Source of the DNA: a virus
Reading direction: 5' to 3' (one strand)
DNA: 64,000 nucleotides
IMG/VR virus record: IMGVR_UViG_3300043436_001870
Coordinates: 1 to 64,000 of that record
Every line of letters begins with the position of its first letter. Positions within the stretch are counted from its first letter, which is position 1. The translations under genes and the position numbers were made by a program. Below are positions 14,565 through 22,296 of this stretch, in pieces. The notes below the pieces were generated by a model. The model did not search any database. It saw only the letters and a program-made list of their open reading frames with translations, and had not been told where the DNA came from.

Positions 14565-14882
14565 GTGAATAAAGCACAAGAACTATTTCTTACTGACTTT
14601 TCTCTTTCACCTATTAGTAAGGATCATACTGTTATTGACTATTCAGAGTTTTGGGATAAGATCCTAGATCCTAGGCATAATATTAACCTTGCCCAGAATG
14701 CATGTGAGAATAAGATTCACCGAGCTTCTTATTACCATGATGGATATGTATACTTCTACTATTCTGTCAAGAGTCATAGTGAACAGCTTGTAGATGAAGA
14801 TGTCTTTGCCTGCAAGTATATTGATGATGATTTACCTCTACCATCAGACCATTGGGATGGTGGTATGTATGAAGAGTTTTAA
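14565..14882 (+). CDS. Hypothetical protein, 105 aa
   Basis: Starts with GTG. Mixed alpha/beta, Tyr/Asp-rich, with an acidic end (DDDLPLPSDH near 86-95). It lies just before structured RNA A. No family recognised. Confidence 0.6.
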   Translation: MNKAQELFLTDFSLSPISKDHTVIDYSEFWDKILDPRHNINLAQNACENKIHRASYYHDGYVYFYYSVKSHSEQLVDEDVFACKYIDDDLPLPSDHWDGGMYEEF

Positions 14883-14888
14883 AATATT

Positions 14889-14998
14889 CCCCAGTGCACT
14901 AACCAAATGGGTGGGCAGTTGTAATGAGCATGGATAAGCTCTTAATACTATACGCTTAAATGTGTGTCCTTATAGTATTACAACTAAGTGCATTGGGG
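14889..14998 (+). ncRNA. Structured RNA A in the intergenic gap
   Basis: A closed fold is readable by eye. The outer 12-bp stem CCCCAGTGCACT (14889-14900) pairs with AGTGCATTGGGG (14987-14998, one G-T). The inner stem AGTTGT/ACAACT (14917-14922, 14980-14985) encloses a GAGC/GCTC hairpin (14926-14941) and a 9-bp AATACTATA/TATAGTATT hairpin (14944-14979). The 3-prime half is shared with RNA B about 0.9 kb away. This could be a phage small RNA, a cis-regulator or a self-processing element. Confidence 0.6.
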
Positions 14999-15040
14999 AT
15001 TAACTTTAAATAGTACCCACAACCTTTAATATTAAACAAC

Positions 15041-15319
15041 ATGAAAGTAAGAACTCAAAAAGAACTTCTTGAGGTTATGCTGACTAACATAGGTAGTCTT
15101 AGATCAGGACTTTGTTTTCTTAGTAGTGAATTATTCACTCAAGGTATTATTACTTTTGACGAGCATATTGTTATTGGTAATTACATCATAGGCAACAAGC
15201 CTTCCATATTTAGTAGTTGTAATGCCTTCTGGAATGCTGGTAGCCGTTTCTATTGGACTAAAGGTGATGTTGAGCCACGTATCAAATGGCTAAAGCAACA
15301 TATTAAGAAACTATCATAA
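15041..15319 (+). CDS. Hypothetical protein, 92 aa
   Basis: Helical protein with a GLCFLSSEL segment and two Trp in the C-terminal part (FYWTKGDVEP, IKWLKQHIKKL). Its stop overlaps the next start (TAATG). It sits directly after RNA A. Similar to small phage proteins of unknown role; no named family. Confidence 0.65.
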   Translation: MKVRTQKELLEVMLTNIGSLRSGLCFLSSELFTQGIITFDEHIVIGNYIIGNKPSIFSSCNAFWNAGSRFYWTKGDVEPRIKWLKQHIKKLS

Positions 15320-15519
15320 TGCCTAATCCTATGGATACTTCTTCTATTATTCCTATTCTATACTTCCTTATCATGACTATTATCTGTAGTATGGTAGCCG
15401 GCAGGCTGCTTATACTTGCAGATGAAAAGGATAGTCCTGTTCATTTTATTACAGGATGTATTGTTACAGCACTTGCTGTTTTTAATTTATGCGTACTTGT
15501 AGTTGCTATTATAGAATAG
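15319..15519 (+). CDS. Two-span membrane protein, 66 aa
   Basis: Hydrophobic segments at about residues 8-30 and 42-65 (HFITGCIVTALAVFNLCVLV). Translationally coupled to the 92-aa gene by TAATG. Function unknown. Confidence 0.65.
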   Translation: MPNPMDTSSIIPILYFLIMTIICSMVAGRLLILADEKDSPVHFITGCIVTALAVFNLCVLVVAIIE

Positions 15520-15953
15520 TATTGTTGCCTTTTCTTTAACCAGGCATCTATCCAGTAAGCTGCTGGCGTGAGTTCAACACAGTACATAATGAATGTAGGC
15601 TGATATATCTGAATATATATCCATTAGGTAGTAATACCTGATGATTTAATGCACCATAACCTGAGTGGATATAAAGACTTCTTATTAATCTGCAGCTCTA
15701 ACCAATTGGAAACAGCTACTTATCTTTTAAGATGTAAAACCACATGATTAATTAACAATGTACAACAGGTAAACTGCTCAGCCTGTGTATTAGCAGTAAG
15801 TACATAAGTTAATCAGCTCCCAAGATCAGGCAGTTGTAGTGGGTACCTAAATGGTAGCTAAAACCCTTAACATACCGTGAGCTTCTCGAAGTATGCTACA
15901 ACTGAGTGCAGAGGGGATAAATCAATCAACTAAAAATTAATTCACACCAACCT
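15520..15953 (+). ncRNA. 434-nt gap with structured RNA B
   Basis: No gene seen. The 3-prime part holds CAGTTGTAG (15831-15839) pairing perfectly with CTACAACTG (15896-15904). Inside are GGGT/ACCC and CATAC/GTATG hairpins. The end GAGTGCAGAGGGGAT matches the RNA A end (AAGTGCATTGGGGAT). An upstream CTGCAGCTC (15690-15698) can pair with the GAGTGCAG end, with one bulge. Both RNAs also carry CTAACCAA-TGG downstream of the 5-prime arm. RNA B therefore looks like an enlarged relative of A. Confidence 0.5.
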
Positions 15954-16262
15954 ATGAGAAATGCCAAAGAAGAATTTTTACAGCATACTACTGGTAAAGT
16001 AGTTAAGTGTGCTCACATAGATTTAATTAATGCTGATTATAAGCTATATAACTTAGCTGATTTACCTGTTAATTATACACCGGAGAAACTAGATGTTTTT
16101 CTAAAAGCTCTTGACATCAGATATGACAGTGGCTATGGTTCACAAGAATTATTCGGAGTCATATGGTATATGGATGGTACATACTCTACAAGATGGGAGT
16201 ATGATGGTTCAGAAGGATGGGAGTATCATGCGTGTCCTACAATACCAGATAAACTTAAATGA
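15954..16262 (+). CDS. Hypothetical protein, 102 aa
   Basis: Begins MRNAKEEFLQHT. The C-terminal half (ELFGVIWYMDGTYSTRWEYD, then GWEYH) is a W/Y-rich beta pattern seen in small phage proteins of unknown role. The stop overlaps the next ATG (ATGA). It follows RNA B directly. Confidence 0.65.
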   Translation: MRNAKEEFLQHTTGKVVKCAHIDLINADYKLYNLADLPVNYTPEKLDVFLKALDIRYDSGYGSQELFGVIWYMDGTYSTRWEYDGSEGWEYHACPTIPDKLK

Positions 16263-16543
16263 TGACTAATATTTTTCTAGAACCTGGACAAGTATTCAGA
16301 GTTGTAAAAGATGATGAGCCCTTACAACCACACTTTCTTGTAAGAGAGATGTATGAGGATCCGCATACAGATGCTGGATGGGATACTACTTTCAAATCTA
16401 AAAAATGGTTAGGTACTGCTTGGCATACTGTTAAACAAGAACTTCCTGCCTGGATAGGAAAGAGTTATAATGATCTAAATGAAGGTATTACACCTCCATC
16501 TAGAAGATTTTACTATGAAATTATTGAAATCTTTGAATATTAA
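16259..16543 (+). CDS. Hypothetical protein, 94 aa
   Basis: Coupled by ATGA overlap to the 102-aa gene. Rich in aromatic residues (YEDPHTDAGWDTTFKSKKWL) and ending EIIEIFEY. No family recognised. Confidence 0.6.
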   Translation: MMTNIFLEPGQVFRVVKDDEPLQPHFLVREMYEDPHTDAGWDTTFKSKKWLGTAWHTVKQELPAWIGKSYNDLNEGITPPSRRFYYEIIEIFEY

Positions 16544-16558
16544 TCTAATCAAATAATT

Positions 16559-16687
16559 ATGATGTATTATTACTATGGCCGCAATGGTCAGGAGTTTATT
16601 ACTCCAAACAGAGACTTGGCTTTTGCTCGTGCTACCTTCCATGGTAGTGATGTGTTTACAATTGAAGAAAATTCTCAGGAACAATGA
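16559..16687 (+). CDS. Small protein, 42 aa
   Basis: ATG at 16559, stop TGA at 16685-16687 overlapping the next ATG (ATGA). The product begins MMYYYYGRNGQEFITPNRDL; the rest is a compact alpha/beta-like sequence. Tight coupling to the next gene supports it. The frame on the other strand here is a shadow. Confidence 0.6.
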   Translation: MMYYYYGRNGQEFITPNRDLAFARATFHGSDVFTIEENSQEQ

Positions 16688-16884
16688 TTAGCCTACTAGC
16701 AAACTTTATATCAGCATTTTTTATACTTATGGTGCTGATGTTCTCTTTTGCTTTTATAAGTGCAAAGTCTGAGGGAACCTGGATTGAGAAGGTGTTTGAT
16801 CTATTAATGGTTATAGTCTTTATTCTATTCATTGTTACAGTGATCTGCACCATTTATAATTTTATTCAAATCCTAATAGCATAA
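16684..16884 (+). CDS. Two-span membrane protein, 66 aa
   Basis: Two long hydrophobic helices (about residues 2-26 and 37-63) with few polar residues, resembling small phage inner-membrane proteins. The stop overlaps the next ATG (TAATG). Confidence 0.65.
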   Translation: MISLLANFISAFFILMVLMFSFAFISAKSEGTWIEKVFDLLMVIVFILFIVTVICTIYNFIQILIA

Positions 16885-17117
16885 TGAAAAACAAGGAAAA
16901 AAAGTCAAAGAAGGAAACCAACAAGATCTTAGAAAATCAGGTACAACTCCTACTACAAGAAGTAACCCTGCATGAGAATTTACTTGGCATGTTTAAAGCA
17001 CATCTTCAAGGATGTCTTACTCATGCTGGGAATATTACTCAAGATGATCTAGACTACTGCTACAAGCTTGCTAATAGAACCTTAACACATTCTAGAAAGA
17101 GCTGTGTACAACCATAA
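16884..17117 (+). CDS. Lys-rich coiled-coil protein, 77 aa
   Basis: A very basic N-terminus (MKNKEKKSKKETNK) followed by a helical segment with heptads. Coupled to the membrane gene before it. A structured noncoding gap follows. No family recognised. Confidence 0.6.
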   Translation: MKNKEKKSKKETNKILENQVQLLLQEVTLHENLLGMFKAHLQGCLTHAGNITQDDLDYCYKLANRTLTHSRKSCVQP

Positions 17118-17436
17118 TGGCACGTTCCATATAATCAATGGATAGTATGCCCAATATGATGAGAAATGGTGTGATAACCATATGGGTTTGTACTGTTACA
17201 AGATAACAGCAGGGTGATTACCTGATGATGAACTTCTGAATAATCAATCTAACCAAGGGCAATGCGGGCTCATACCTGCGGAGCAAGGTGACGGTCAGGA
17301 AAGACTGACAATAATGTTTGTAATAATCCAAAGGAGAAGCACATTTTTAATGGAGCAGTATCAAAAGGGATGAAGGTAATAAGAGTGAAGAATATCTTTA
17401 TTACAGACATTAACTTTCAACTAAAAACTTATTTAT
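17118..17436 (+). other. 319-nt gap, probably structured RNA C
   Basis: No gene seen. It contains GCGGG/CCTGC and GTCAG/CTGAC hairpins around 17257-17310, an ACCTGATGAT string also present in the RNA B gap (15647), and the CTAACCAA string shared by RNAs A and B. The closing stems of A and B are not found, so membership in the same family is uncertain. Confidence 0.4.
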
Positions 17437-17742
17437 ATGATACCTATAAAATACACAGTAAAGGGTGGTATTACCCATTTTCATTACAACTACTCAGAGC
17501 TGAGAGAGTTTGTAAGACTTGGTAAAGCCAATGGAAATGTAGGATTACTTCTTGTAAAGAGAGAAGGTGACTTCCTTACCTACAAAGGTTTTGGTACAAT
17601 TCAGAATCCTATGCGCTCTATGATTAGTATTAAATCAAGACATTTAGAAATGCTTGATGGACCAATGCCTTCTGATGATGAGAGATTGATTCCTCCTGCT
17701 TCTCCTTATACAGATTATAAAATGATCTTTCTAAATGAGTAG
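17437..17742 (+). CDS. Hypothetical protein, 101 aa
   Basis: Alpha/beta protein with a Gly-rich start (KYTVKGGITHFHYNYSELRE). The stop (TAG) lies 5 nt inside the next gene, showing TAG is read as stop here. No family recognised. Confidence 0.65.
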   Translation: MIPIKYTVKGGITHFHYNYSELREFVRLGKANGNVGLLLVKREGDFLTYKGFGTIQNPMRSMISIKSRHLEMLDGPMPSDDERLIPPASPYTDYKMIFLNE

Positions 17743-17959
17743 CTCTGATTATGGCTATCCTTACTACAATAAGAAGAAGCCAAAAAGTTATATCATGTCC
17801 CTGTATGATTCTAAGATTGAATCTATTGATCTTCAGATTAAAAAACTGCAGATAGAGAGGCAGAGTATCATAGATGAGATGAGTAAAATAAAATCAACTA
17901 TAAATCAATATGAAACAAAAAGAAGTTCCAATCAAACAAACAATTCTTCAGAGCCATAA
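17735..17959 (+). CDS. Small coiled-coil protein, 74 aa
   Basis: After a Tyr/Lys-rich head, residues 25-60 form a heptad-like coil (IESIDLQIKKLQIERQSIID). It overlaps the PcfJ-like gene by 50 nt. Possibly an accessory of that gene; unproven. Confidence 0.6.
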   Translation: MSSSDYGYPYYNKKKPKSYIMSLYDSKIESIDLQIKKLQIERQSIIDEMSKIKSTINQYETKRSSNQTNNSSEP

Positions 17960-19118
17960 TCATGATGTGCTGATGGCTGCATATAGCAGTGATGAGATTA
18001 CCCAGAGAAGTTTAGTATTTCTAGAACAGACTGTTGGTAGTATTATAAATATTTCAGAATTTGAGGATAAGATATGTCTTGGTAGATATGTTCTTAAACC
18101 AAGGTTTGTAAAGAAATACTGGGTTCAGTACAAAGCTGATTCTGGTATGACCTATAACAAGAAGACTAAGACTGTTAAGATGTGGTTTGGTAAGCAACTA
18201 TATACTACATCAGATCCTTTGGCTGGTCATTTCTATGAGTTTATGGTTGAGACTGTGAACATGAACTTCATACAAAAGGATCTATTTACAGCTCTTAATC
18301 CAAGTGTTAAAACAATCAATAGAATTCTCAAGGGTAAGATTACTAATCCAAAAGATTTTATTGCTTCTGTTTTTAGAGACAGGCATCCAGGTGTGAAGGT
18401 ATCAAAAGAATTACTTTGGCAGGTTTATAACAGTAATTATAGTAATGTGATTACAAACATATTGAGACCTAATGTGTATGTTGTTCAGACCTGTGAAAAT
18501 ATAGATAGATACCTGGCTTATGTTTTAAGCGGTGCTCTTCATGGAAGTTATTCTTTAGACATGACAATGAGAGACTTGAGTGCTCAGGCAATGGCATTGA
18601 ACAAGACATTTTCCTATTGCTGGTCTCCTAAAAGATTACAAGAGGTTCATACTGAATTATCTAGGGAGATTGCAATTGAAAAATTCAAGTCTGTTCCATT
18701 TATTGATTATGAGTATAAGGGTAAATTCCCTAAAGCCGACTTCATAGAACTCCTTACAAGCAATAAAGAGGTCTTTGCAGAAGGTAACATAATGAGTCAC
18801 TGTGTCTATGGTAGCTATGAATCAAGTATTAGAAACAAGACATACTTTGTATTAAAATATGAAGATGACAATGGTGTAAGAGGTACTGTTGGTATTAGAA
18901 AGTCTTTTGGAAGTAATTATTATACTGTAGATCAGTTCTATGGTAAAAAGAACTCAATCATTAATCCTGAAATACATGATTATGTTAATCAGTTTGTAGC
19001 AAGGGTAGATGTGCAAGACTTCTTTGTACAAAATAGTGTAACTGTACCATACACTACAGAAGTGCTTGATCATATATTAGGTGCCATAAGAGTTGAACCA
19101 ATCTTTGAAGCAATATGA
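17910..19118 (+). CDS. PcfJ-like protein, 402 aa
   Basis: The C-terminal third carries the PcfJ signature: EVFAEGNIMSHCVYGSYE (L/F-x-EG-x-x-M-x-HCV), a Gly/Ile strand region (GTVGIRKSFG) and YTVDQFYGKKN (the Q-x-x-G-x-x-N end). PcfJ proteins were first named on conjugative plasmids and are common in phages; their biochemistry is unclear. The N-terminal 250 residues are helical and not recognisable. It lies in a block of small unknown genes. Confidence 0.75.
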   Translation: MKQKEVPIKQTILQSHNHDVLMAAYSSDEITQRSLVFLEQTVGSIINISEFEDKICLGRYVLKPRFVKKYWVQYKADSGMTYNKKTKTVKMWFGKQLYTTSDPLAGHFYEFMVETVNMNFIQKDLFTALNPSVKTINRILKGKITNPKDFIASVFRDRHPGVKVSKELLWQVYNSNYSNVITNILRPNVYVVQTCENIDRYLAYVLSGALHGSYSLDMTMRDLSAQAMALNKTFSYCWSPKRLQEVHTELSREIAIEKFKSVPFIDYEYKGKFPKADFIELLTSNKEVFAEGNIMSHCVYGSYESSIRNKTYFVLKYEDDNGVRGTVGIRKSFGSNYYTVDQFYGKKNSIINPEIHDYVNQFVARVDVQDFFVQNSVTVPYTTEVLDHILGAIRVEPIFEAI

Positions 19119-19582
19119 GTGCAACTGTTTATATTCATGATCATGAATTAAATAAAATTATAGATTCTATTGTAAAAGATGGAATCAATAATAGGGCAGA
19201 TGTAGTTGAGTGTATTACATCTCTTATCAAAAGAGGTTATTCAAACCCTGAAGTTCTAGTAAAATGTATTCTTGGAGTATTGGATGAACCAATATTTGTT
19301 CCTGGTGATATAGTCTATGTAAGAATAGAGGGTTTATATCTTGGTAGTTATGATCCAGATCTAACCAATGATGCTGGAAATATGATTGAAGATAAGACCT
19401 ATATAAAAGGTAAGATAGTTAATATAGATAAGTTCAGTTCACAGTGTTATCATGCTGAGATTGAAACTGTTAGTACTAATGGTAATGTAGACAAGCGGTC
19501 TATTCATGTCAATCAAAATCAGTTAAATCTAAAGATTTTTATGCCAGCACCAGGAAGAATTAATGTTGGGGATATTTTATGA
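19115..19582 (+). CDS. Hypothetical protein, 155 aa
   Basis: ATGA overlap with the PcfJ-like gene. N-terminal helices are followed by a beta-rich domain around IFVPGDIVYVRIEGLYLGSY, which looks like a small SH3/KOW-type barrel. No family assigned. Coupling suggests it works with the PcfJ-like protein. Confidence 0.65.
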   Translation: MSATVYIHDHELNKIIDSIVKDGINNRADVVECITSLIKRGYSNPEVLVKCILGVLDEPIFVPGDIVYVRIEGLYLGSYDPDLTNDAGNMIEDKTYIKGKIVNIDKFSSQCYHAEIETVSTNGNVDKRSIHVNQNQLNLKIFMPAPGRINVGDIL

Positions 19583-19812
19583 GTAAAGACACAAGAGTGG
19601 TGTATATGGGCACCTTTGAAATTAACAAGAAGCTTACAGATGAAAAGATTACTAACCTAAGGTTAGATGTTCTTGATAAACAAGAGCGGTTATTACAGTT
19701 AAGAAATGACTATGAGAATGATACAAGGTATATCAATAAAAAGCTCATACTCATTGCTATATGTACTATTATTAATACAGTAGCTATATTACTGCAATAT
19801 ATTTTTAGCTAG
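19579..19812 (+). CDS. C-terminal membrane-anchored protein, 77 aa
   Basis: A charged coil (about 15-50) followed by a tail anchor (KLILIAICTIINTVAILLQY). Coupled by ATGA to the gene before. Function unknown. Confidence 0.6.
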   Translation: MSKDTRVVYMGTFEINKKLTDEKITNLRLDVLDKQERLLQLRNDYENDTRYINKKLILIAICTIINTVAILLQYIFS

Positions 19813-19858
19813 AGCTTGTAATTTGTGAGAAGTTTTATTATGTAGATTATATTTGGAT

Positions 19859-20149
19859 ATGTATTATCAACTTCCTAATGGTAAGACAGTTTGGGTAGAT
19901 CCTTCGGATGCAATTGACATGACACCGGAGGATATACAGCTGTTGTTAGCCATGAACATGGGAGAGTATGTACACAATCCTTTTAAGAGAGGAGTTCTTG
20001 ATAAGGCTCCTGATCCTCCAGAAGCTGATGAGGATGAAACTGAAGAAGAAACTGAAACTGAGAATGTATCTGACTATTACCGGGAATTCTATCCCGATGA
20101 GTTTCCAGATGTCCCTGATGAGGATGTAGATCTGGACAACTTTGAATAA
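19859..20149 (+). CDS. Acidic protein, 96 aa
   Basis: I start at ATG 19859 rather than the TTG six bases upstream. The N-terminal half is a small fold (MYYQLPNGKTVWVDPSDAID); the C-terminal half is a Glu/Asp run. A TATATTTG box sits right at the start but with no proper -33 partner. The strong acidity recalls DNA-mimic or chaperone-like phage proteins (speculative). Confidence 0.65.
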   Translation: MYYQLPNGKTVWVDPSDAIDMTPEDIQLLLAMNMGEYVHNPFKRGVLDKAPDPPEADEDETEEETETENVSDYYREFYPDEFPDVPDEDVDLDNFE

Positions 20150-20170
20150 TTATCCTAAACTAATTTTAAT

Positions 20171-20641
20171 ATGTTTAATCAAGTAATCGTTACTGGCAAT
20201 GATGCCGGTGAGACTGTTATTGTCTCAAAAGAAAATCCAAAGTTTGGTCACATTCGTGTAGAACAAAAGAGAACTATCCTGAATAATAAGGGCTGGGTAA
20301 ATACAAAAGTACTTAGTTCACTTATCCATGGATCAGTTGAGGAATTACAATCATTGGATTTTGTTGCAGGTCAGGTATTACCTGGTAAGATTGTTATCAA
20401 AGAATCTTTGTTTCCTTTTAATACAAAGGAACCTAGTGCTGATTACAAGATTGCAGGTCGTACCAACATCGTGTGTACAGTAGGAGGTCAACCTATTTAC
20501 AGAAAGACTTTCTATAATCAGAGTGGAACAGAGAATGATGAGTTTGTTTCACATGATAATGTAGAAGACATTCGTCGTGCTAACATGCATCAAGCAGAAG
20601 TTAGTGTTGAGGATACAGACACTGTAGATTTCAATCTATAG
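20171..20641 (+). CDS. Hypothetical protein with acidic DFNL tail, 156 aa
   Basis: Beta-rich N-terminal domain (FNQVIVTGNDAGETVIV onward) with basic patches, then a helix and an acidic tail ending DTVDFNL. The whole resembles an SSB-like plan (beta barrel, linker, acidic tip), but I cannot confirm an OB fold. Alternative: a small nucleic-acid binding or capping protein. Confidence 0.65.
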   Translation: MFNQVIVTGNDAGETVIVSKENPKFGHIRVEQKRTILNNKGWVNTKVLSSLIHGSVEELQSLDFVAGQVLPGKIVIKESLFPFNTKEPSADYKIAGRTNIVCTVGGQPIYRKTFYNQSGTENDEFVSHDNVEDIRRANMHQAEVSVEDTDTVDFNL

Positions 20642-20694
20642 ATGGTCTAACATCCTGTGCCAATTCAATTACAAATTAAAACCAACTTATTACA

Positions 20695-21168
20695 ATGCCT
20701 ACCTATCAGAAAATTGTCTACAATGGTAGACTTGCTGACTATCAGAGATTTGGTAATCAGTTCAAGAAGTCTAATGTTGAGTATGAAAGAGACAAGTACA
20801 ACCCCTATCAGAACTTTCTTTACAAGAGAGCACTGTTTGGTTTATCTGTCTATAGTGAAGAGGAGAAGGCAATAATGCACAATGACAAGAAGAAGAGAAT
20901 TGCAAAGGTTAATGAAAGAGCCCAGCAGATTCTGAATGCATGGAAGCAGGAACTTACTCATGACTATACTGCTACTCTACTGAGTGGTATGTTTCATCAT
21001 AGTAGTTTCATAAAGGATTATTGTGAGAAATTTGCTGGAGTAACTGATCCCGACTATATTAGCCCTATGGAATTTAAGGATCTTGGTATTACTAAAGATC
21101 ATATAGTTCAAAAGCTTGTAGAGGAGAGGATACTTCCGTTTAACTTTTATCAATTGAACCAGCCATGA
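20695..21168 (+). CDS. Hypothetical protein, 157 aa
   Basis: Basic helical protein starting MPTYQKIVYNGRLADYQRFG. No signal peptide or known motif. Its stop overlaps the next start (ATGA). Confidence 0.65.
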   Translation: MPTYQKIVYNGRLADYQRFGNQFKKSNVEYERDKYNPYQNFLYKRALFGLSVYSEEEKAIMHNDKKKRIAKVNERAQQILNAWKQELTHDYTATLLSGMFHHSSFIKDYCEKFAGVTDPDYISPMEFKDLGITKDHIVQKLVEERILPFNFYQLNQP

Positions 21169-21473
21169 CATTCCAAGACTTAACAAATGAAGAGATATTG
21201 TTCTTGTTTCATGAGATAAACCAAGAACTTCACAGGTATAATGAAATACTTGAAACAAAAAAAGTAAGAGAGTCAGTTGAACTATTTGACTACGGTCAGA
21301 TTACAGTTGACTATATACTTACTAATGATGAAGTTGAGGAGCTCTCGAGTGACAGACACTATCTCTTTGTTGTTAGTCTACATAAGAAGCTTGAGCTGAT
21401 TACCTCTATGATTTCTGAGGCTGATCCATCACTTGCTTCTAAAGTTGAAGTATCATTCCAAAAAAGATTCTAA
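21165..21473 (+). CDS. Hypothetical acidic helical protein, 102 aa
   Basis: Glu-rich helices (LTNEEILFLFHEINQELHRY) and a short beta part. ATGA overlap with the 157-aa gene. No family recognised. Confidence 0.6.
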   Translation: MTFQDLTNEEILFLFHEINQELHRYNEILETKKVRESVELFDYGQITVDYILTNDEVEELSSDRHYLFVVSLHKKLELITSMISEADPSLASKVEVSFQKRF

Positions 21474-21647
21474 ATGAAAGTAGTATCAATCTATGATTCA
21501 AAATTAAAACTCATACTTACTCCTGAAACAAAGACGGAGGAAGCATTGCTTGATGAATTAACCAAGCAGTCTGAGTGTGCAACCAAACTAAGTGATTCAC
21601 CTGAGCATGCCCATAACTATGGGTCCGGTTCAATTATGATTCAGTAA
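21474..21647 (+). CDS. Small hypothetical protein, 57 aa
   Basis: The ATG follows the preceding stop directly, and its own stop overlaps the HNH gene start (TAATG). The product begins MKVVSIYDSKLKLILTPETK. Perfect packing on both sides supports it. Confidence 0.6.
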   Translation: MKVVSIYDSKLKLILTPETKTEEALLDELTKQSECATKLSDSPEHAHNYGSGSIMIQ

Positions 21648-22045
21648 TGTTGCAATCAAAACCTAAGGTCTGTTCTGGCTGCGGGAAAGAAAAGAAAATA
21701 TGGAAGAGGAGGGGGACTGAGAAGTTCTGTAAAGAATGCTGGAGTTGCCATTCTAGCAAAGATATTAAACCAACAAAGCAGAAACCTCTGTCCCCTAAAT
21801 CTTCTAAGCAGCAGAAGTTAGATGCTATTTACTCTATCCTACGGGAGAAGTACCTGAAGCATCATCCCATGTGTGAGGCAAATCTGCCTGGCTGTTCCTT
21901 ACAAGCTCATGATATACACCACAGTAAAGGAAGAACTGGTAATCTAATGTTAGATGATGCTGAGTTCATTGCTGTCTGTAGGAGCTGTCATACATGGATC
22001 CATGAGAATCCTAAGCAGGCTAAAGAACTAGGCTTGTATCACTAA
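21647..22045 (+). CDS. HNH-type endonuclease-like protein, 132 aa
   Basis: N-terminal zinc ribbon (CSGCGK and CKECWSC). The C-terminal core has HDIHHSKGRTG, then FIAVCRSCHTWIHENP: the HH of the HNH motif, the C-x2-C zinc site and the final His with Asn, as in NinG/Rap-like and other HNH recombination nucleases. It should cut or nick DNA, likely in recombination or replication, as it is followed by a helicase. Confidence 0.75.
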   Translation: MLQSKPKVCSGCGKEKKIWKRRGTEKFCKECWSCHSSKDIKPTKQKPLSPKSSKQQKLDAIYSILREKYLKHHPMCEANLPGCSLQAHDIHHSKGRTGNLMLDDAEFIAVCRSCHTWIHENPKQAKELGLYH

Positions 22046-22057
22046 TTCCCTAAAAGA

Positions 22058-22285
22058 ATGGAAATTACTATTTACACTGATAGTCTAACAGTGGATAAGG
22101 CATATAGTCAAGTAAAAGTAACTATTGATGTTGATGTTGAAGATATGCTTAGTCAACTAAATGCTGTTCACAAAAATGATCATACAATATTAAATGATCA
22201 ATATGAGAAATTAAGTGAACAGTTTGATGAACTTAAGGAAGCATATGATGAACTCTGTGAAAAGTTTGACATGTTAGACCCGTAA
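22058..22285 (+). CDS. Acidic coiled-coil protein, 75 aa
   Basis: The second half is a heptad-rich coil (YEKLSEQFDELKEAYDELCE). It lies between the HNH and helicase genes. Unknown role. Confidence 0.6.
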   Translation: MEITIYTDSLTVDKAYSQVKVTIDVDVEDMLSQLNAVHKNDHTILNDQYEKLSEQFDELKEAYDELCEKFDMLDP

Positions 22286-22296
22286 ACCCCGTTTGT

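Noticed and set aside
19848-19855. TATATTTG as a promoter for the acidic 96-aa gene
   Set aside because: Transcription would begin at or after the ATG, and the nearest TTTG upstream is at a 22-nt spacing.
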